A DNA stretch of 64,000 nt from an uncultured Azospirillum sp. (GTDB lineage Bacteria > Pseudomonadota > Alphaproteobacteria > RF32 > CAG-239). Under the pieces are notes generated by a model that saw only the letters and a program-made list of their open reading frames with translations, was not told where the DNA came from and searched no databases. Positions 60,173 through 64,000 of this stretch are shown piece by piece (the stretch's first letter is position 1; each line of letters opens with the position of its first letter). The stretch spans positions 1 to 64,000 of the forward strand of contig CABUBU010000005.1 of assembly GCA_902489795.1 (NCBI GenBank), written 5' to 3'. The position numbers were made by a program, and so were the translations under genes.

Positions 60173-63063
60173 CAGCTTTTTACTTCCCAGGTAACATCAA
60201 ACACCTGTTCAATGGTGTAATCCAATTTCAGACTGCGCTTTTTGCCGCCGATGAGGCGGTTGCACTTCTTTTCCAGCTCACGCTCAATGTCAAAAGTATT
60301 GAACTCGTTATCGTTCATTTCTTTTTGCAGACGTTTGATTTCTTCATCCAAAGCCAGTTTTTTTGCAAAATCTTTCTCCAACTTAAACTGGCGTTTCAGA
60401 TTGCCGATCTTATTTTTCATCTTTTCGCCTTTCAGATGAATGGCCTGTTTTTCATCCGCCAACCAGCGAGTAAGCTTGTCTACCTCAATTTTTAACAAAA
60501 CATCGACCCGGTGCTTTTCGGATTTCTCATATTCGGCAATATTCCTTTCGTGCAGCCGCCGAATCAAATCCTGATACCCCATCTCAACCGGCGCAGCCGT
60601 TTTCCGCACATTATCAAAAATGTCTTCCGGTTTCAAATTTAACGCTTCGCCGTGATCGTCAATAACTGCCGACAACAGACGAAAAGACTTTTCCGGCGCA
60701 TTTTGCCTGAACAAAGACAAAATCAGCCGCCCGCGTTGTCCGGATTTTAACTTGTCTCCCGCCTTCAACAACAAATGGCACGCCTCGACCGGCTGCGCCA
60801 GCGCCTCCCGTAAAATAATCCGCCCGAACTCACTGTCCGGATTGTACGGCGTAGCTCCCCGCCAAACGGCTTTGCGATCCTGCGGAGAAAGAAAACGATT
60901 ATTGTCGCGGCTTGAAAAATCCAGACAGAAATTGAAATTCTTATTGAAAACAATGTCCGACGGCCGGTCAAAAACCTGTTCTTCAAAAGGGCCGAACACC
61001 TGCCGCGCCGGATTGATAAACATATCAGGATGATTTTTTTCCAGCATGATAACCGACAAATCCCAGAAAATTTGCTTGCGGCGTTCCAAATAATCTTCAA
61101 CCCTCCGCTTGATGACCTGCAGTTTTTCCTGTGTGGTCGGGTTCAGGTTTTCCAGAACCAACTGGCGCGTTTCTTCCATTTTGGCATCACGCTTCACGCC
61201 AAGGCTTGCCTGTAATTCGTCAAAAGCACGGTTAATTTCCTCGGTTGTCCGGCACAATTCAAATATGGAGGCCACCGCACGCTCAAAATCCACGCCGTCG
61301 GACAATGTGCCCAAAATTTCGTCGCTGGCACCGAATACATCGTCAAACAATTTAAATTTATATTGCAAAATATCATAAAGGCGCACATCGGCAAGATTCT
61401 GTTTGTTGATAAAATTGATGATTACAACATCGCATTTTTGCTTATAACGATGAATACGCCCGATTCTCTGTTCTATTCTTTGCGGATTCCACGGCAAATC
61501 GTAATTGACCAGCAGCGAACAAAACTGCAAATTCAGCCCCTCGGCCGCCGCCTCGGTGGCAATCATGATTTCCGCCTCTTCCCTGAAAGCCGCAACCAGA
61601 GCTTTTTTCATATCGTTGGCTCGCGAACCGGTCAGCTCCGCCGAGTGATTTTCGACAAAATCGTTGTAAATCCGATTGCAAAGCGGGGAATTGTTCTGAC
61701 CGTTAAAGGTGATGATTTTATCCTTAAAACCGTGAGCCGAAAGATAATCGAAAAGATAATTCAAAGTCCGGTTGCTTTCCGTAAAAATAATTACCTTGCG
61801 CAAACCTCCCTTTTCCCTGATTTTTTCAAATCCCCGGTTGATCGCGCCGACAAGCTTTTCCGTCTTGCCGTCAACTTCGATTTTACCCGCCTTGTCAATC
61901 AACGACTGCAAAAATTCCTTTTCGGCTTTAAGGTCAGCATCCGTCGGATAATTCTTAGCATAAGCGTTGCGGCAGCGATCGTCAAAATCCGACAGGGAAT
62001 CCTGATATTCTTCCAGCAAATCTTCATCAAACACAATAAGATCACCGGTGTTTCCGCCAAGTTTCTCAATACGGCACAGCCTTTCCATCAACTTTTCCAA
62101 TGTTCCTTTGACCGCCGCGGTGGAGGAACTCATCAATTTGCGTATCATCAGAACAATCAGCGTACGATAACGGGTGGTAACGGCAATCTTTGAAACATCC
62201 TGAATATAAGCCGAAACTTCCCGGTAAAGTTCTTCTTCCGCTGGAGTCGGATTAAACGCAACAGTCATTGCCTCGCGATTGGTATATTTAATATACTCCG
62301 AAACATCTTTGCGCAAAGTGCGATGCAAAACGCATTTTAAACGTTCTTTCAGCTCAATATGATGCCGTTCGGAATACAGGTAATTTTCCATAAAAGAATA
62401 TTCATTGCCCAAAATATGCGGATCAATAATCGTTACCAGCGAAAAAATGTCCATCAGAGAATTTTGAATGGGCGTTGCCGTCAACAAAAGCTTTTTCTTA
62501 CCGTAAAAAGCCTCATTAATCCCGTCAGCCGTTTTAGTCTTGCCTTTATAAAAATTACGGAGCTTATGCGCTTCGTCCAAAACGACCAGATCCCAATCAT
62601 GTTGTTTCATGCAATCTTTTAGCTGCACCGCACAATTATACGAACAAACCGTCACGCCTTTAAACAACAGCGGATTTTCCTTTTCCGACTTCAAAGCCTT
62701 GCCATAAATCCCGGCCTCAATAACCCGGGTCGGCAAATTAAATTTTTCCTGCATTTCAGCCTGCCATTGCTGGCAAAGACTTGCCGGCGCAACAACCAGA
62801 ACGGAAGTTCGGCCGCGTGAAAAATATTCGGAAACGACGATACCTGCCTCAATCGTCTTTCCCAAACCGACTTCATCGGCCAGAATAACACCTTGCGACA
62901 ACGGGGATTTCAAGGCAAACAACGCCGCTTCGATTTGATGCGGATTCATATCAATTTTAGATGTTTCCAATGAACCGGAAATGTTTCCCATATCCGCCTG
63001 GTTATTGGAAGCTAAAACTTCCAAAGCCCAATATTTTGCTTTTATTTCTTCTGTCGTTATCAT
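60172..63063 (-). CDS. SNF2-family helicase (RapA/HepA-like)
   Basis: A 963-residue Swi2/Snf2 ATPase. It shows Walker A LADEVGLGKTIEAGIVVSEY, the DEAH box LDEAHKLRNF, motif III LLLTATPIQNSL, motif V ATEAAAEGLNLQFC and motif VI QRIGRIHRYKQK. The C-terminal third is a charged coiled-coil-rich extension (KRQFKLEKDFAKKLALDEEI). Such proteins translocate on double-stranded DNA and occur in several defence systems and in RNA-polymerase recycling (RapA). Here the neighbourhood with a restriction-like helicase and a methyltransferase favours a DNA-defence role, but this is inference. The start at 63063 has no clear ribosome site. Confidence 0.88.
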   Translation of the reverse strand: MITTEEIKAKYWALEVLASNNQADMGNISGSLETSKIDMNPHQIEAALFALKSPLSQGVILADEVGLGKTIEAGIVVSEYFSRGRTSVLVVAPASLCQQWQAEMQEKFNLPTRVIEAGIYGKALKSEKENPLLFKGVTVCSYNCAVQLKDCMKQHDWDLVVLDEAHKLRNFYKGKTKTADGINEAFYGKKKLLLTATPIQNSLMDIFSLVTIIDPHILGNEYSFMENYLYSERHHIELKERLKCVLHRTLRKDVSEYIKYTNREAMTVAFNPTPAEEELYREVSAYIQDVSKIAVTTRYRTLIVLMIRKLMSSSTAAVKGTLEKLMERLCRIEKLGGNTGDLIVFDEDLLEEYQDSLSDFDDRCRNAYAKNYPTDADLKAEKEFLQSLIDKAGKIEVDGKTEKLVGAINRGFEKIREKGGLRKVIIFTESNRTLNYLFDYLSAHGFKDKIITFNGQNNSPLCNRIYNDFVENHSAELTGSRANDMKKALVAAFREEAEIMIATEAAAEGLNLQFCSLLVNYDLPWNPQRIEQRIGRIHRYKQKCDVVIINFINKQNLADVRLYDILQYKFKLFDDVFGASDEILGTLSDGVDFERAVASIFELCRTTEEINRAFDELQASLGVKRDAKMEETRQLVLENLNPTTQEKLQVIKRRVEDYLERRKQIFWDLSVIMLEKNHPDMFINPARQVFGPFEEQVFDRPSDIVFNKNFNFCLDFSSRDNNRFLSPQDRKAVWRGATPYNPDSEFGRIILREALAQPVEACHLLLKAGDKLKSGQRGRLILSLFRQNAPEKSFRLLSAVIDDHGEALNLKPEDIFDNVRKTAAPVEMGYQDLIRRLHERNIAEYEKSEKHRVDVLLKIEVDKLTRWLADEKQAIHLKGEKMKNKIGNLKRQFKLEKDFAKKLALDEEIKRLQKEMNDNEFNTFDIERELEKKCNRLIGGKKRSLKLDYTIEQVFDVTWEVKS

Positions 63064-63632
63064 ATCAAAATCACAAACTATAAATATAAAAAATCAGTTT
63101 TTTACCTAAAAACTTTTCCTCCACGCAAACCTGTAAAAATACAACTCCGTTTCATTCCGGCCGCAGACGGCAGCACCGTCCTGCGGCTTCCGTCCCGTCC
63201 GACCATTGCATCGGCTTTGTCTTCCGGCCCTTCAGAAAATTTTATATTCCGTTCTATGCCTCCTCTGCAACTCAACCGCACGACAAAACCCAACCGGCAG
63301 CTATTTTTCTCCCGGAGAGTATACCTGAAGATCAAAAATTCGGCAAAACTAATTTTGACGTTTATAATCAATTATACGGATTTGAAGCGGAAAGCTAATT
63401 CACCTTGCGGTTGAAGCCTGACTGAACAGAAAGACTTTCAGACATAAAAAAAATGAGCCGGAAATCATCTGACTCATAAATCTTACCGGCCGCATGGGCA
63501 GGATCGGTTCTTCATTCGCCCCTCTCCGTCGCTCCGCACTGCTTCACCAGTTTCACCGTTCCGCACCGCTTATCAGCTTCGCCGACGGTCATACCCGCAT
63601 CTTGCTGCCGCCTGCCGTAAATCTGTAAACAA
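63064..63632. other. No gene recognised upstream of the SNF2 gene
   Basis: The interval has only short frames without ribosome sites. It contains the likely promoter region of the SNF2 gene, but I see no strong hexamer pair. Confidence 0.5.
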
Positions 63633-63871
63633 GCTGATATAAAAGCAGGCAATGACTTCAATCTCACAAAAGAATTTATCAATGCTGATACGATAAATAT
63701 TGAAGTTAAAAACAATTTAACCAATAATAGCAAACTTGTTGCGGATACGGATTTAAAGGTGATGCATTCAAAATGGGAACTATCGCGCCCTCATTTATCA
63801 TGACAGAAATATTTAATGCTATTGGAGAAGCAAAACAATTATTGAATAAGAATGTTGAGGAGCAAAAATAT
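63633..63871 (+). pseudogene. Fragment of a filamentous-haemagglutinin-like adhesin
   Basis: From 63633 one frame reads ADIKAGNDFNLTKEFINADT followed by INIEVKNNLTNNSKLVADTD, which has the D-x-x-N-T strand-turn pattern of FHA/CdiA repeats. A frameshift follows, then MGTIAPSFIMTEIFNAIGEA and KQLLNKNVEEQKY. There is no start or secretion signal. It is a small remnant of a large exported protein. Confidence 0.5.
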
Positions 63872-63939
63872 TGCCGCCATAGTTCTTTTAATTCGTTAAC
63901 ACTCATATCTTTAAGAGAAGTCACTTCATTTTCAATCAT
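63706..63939 (-). pseudogene. Truncated DUF2924-like gene start
   Basis: The frame begins at 63939 with a perfect AAAGGAG site and reads MIENEVTSLKDMSVNELKEL then WRQYF, which fits the start of DUF2924 proteins (LSVAELRALWRxLF) that accompany site-specific recombinases in alphaproteobacterial elements. After about 25 residues the sequence switches to the antisense of the haemagglutinin-like fragment, so the rest of the gene was lost. The recombinase, if present, lies outside the window. Confidence 0.5.
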
Positions 63940-64000
63940 TACAAACTCCTTTCTTACTCCAATGAATGCTTGGATTTTCTTGGTTATCCAGTTCTTTTTG

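Noticed and set aside
51920..63063. Classical DISARM or BREX system
   Set aside because: No DrmA/DrmB or PglZ/BrxC-type protein is encoded; only the methyltransferase and helicases overlap in type.
1..64000. tRNA, rRNA or riboswitch genes
   Set aside because: I looked for T-loop, anticodon-arm and aptamer-like patterns by eye on both strands in the intergenic gaps and found none convincing; a covariance-model search was not possible.

Overview
The window looks like a chromosomal segment of an uncultured, moderate-GC alphaproteobacterium, probably host- or gut-associated and of a Rhodospirillales-like lineage. The evidence is gene order: pal-cpoB-tilS-ftsH-glmM on one strand, a separate F0 ATP synthase operon in the alphaproteobacterial order atpI-B-E-b'-b, a dciA/dsbA-type pair, and a two-component pair next to pgsA-uvrC. 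I ran no search; family calls rest on motifs read in the translations, and taxonomy is inference.

Region 1 (1-24 kb) is core: an acidic hypothetical protein, an EnvZ/OmpR-type pair, pgsA with a histone-like basic tail, uvrC, glmM, ftsH, tilS, cpoB, pal, ppdK and pheA. The ftsH-glmM neighbourhood is interrupted by an 861-residue HELAH-motif protein on the opposite strand, flanked by a decayed duplicate of the last 18 codons of ftsH. Several IS200-type remnants lie at 0.8-1.2 kb and 18-19.2 kb.

Region 2 (24-51 kb) mixes housekeeping and envelope functions: a DEDD exonuclease gene broken by an in-frame TGA, a lipoprotein, the F0 operon, a DsbA-like oxidoreductase and DciA, an outer-membrane barrel, a hydrolase, a PreT-like flavoenzyme, and an RNA-repair-like operon (WYL regulator, RlaP-type nucleotidyltransferase, CCA-adding enzyme). 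These are followed by an ankyrin-subtilase-autotransporter, three Nudix domains around an MsrA-MsrB fusion, an RND efflux pair and a MATE transporter.

Region 3 (51-64 kb) is an accessory, probable defence island. It holds a type III restriction-like helicase-nuclease, a Panacea-type antitoxin with a RelE-like toxin, a small membrane protein, and a type III/beta-class adenine methyltransferase whose N-terminal part carries an in-frame insertion of 87-bp repeats, a DUF559 nuclease-like domain and REP-like sequence. After an array of about 155-bp repeats come a GIY-YIG protein and an SNF2 helicase on the opposite strand. The right edge is a mosaic of haemagglutinin-like and DUF2924-like fragments.

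The standard code fits: TGA ends many genes at tight overlaps (uvrC, b', pheA, the WYL gene, the SNF2 gene). No tRNA, rRNA or CRISPR array was seen.
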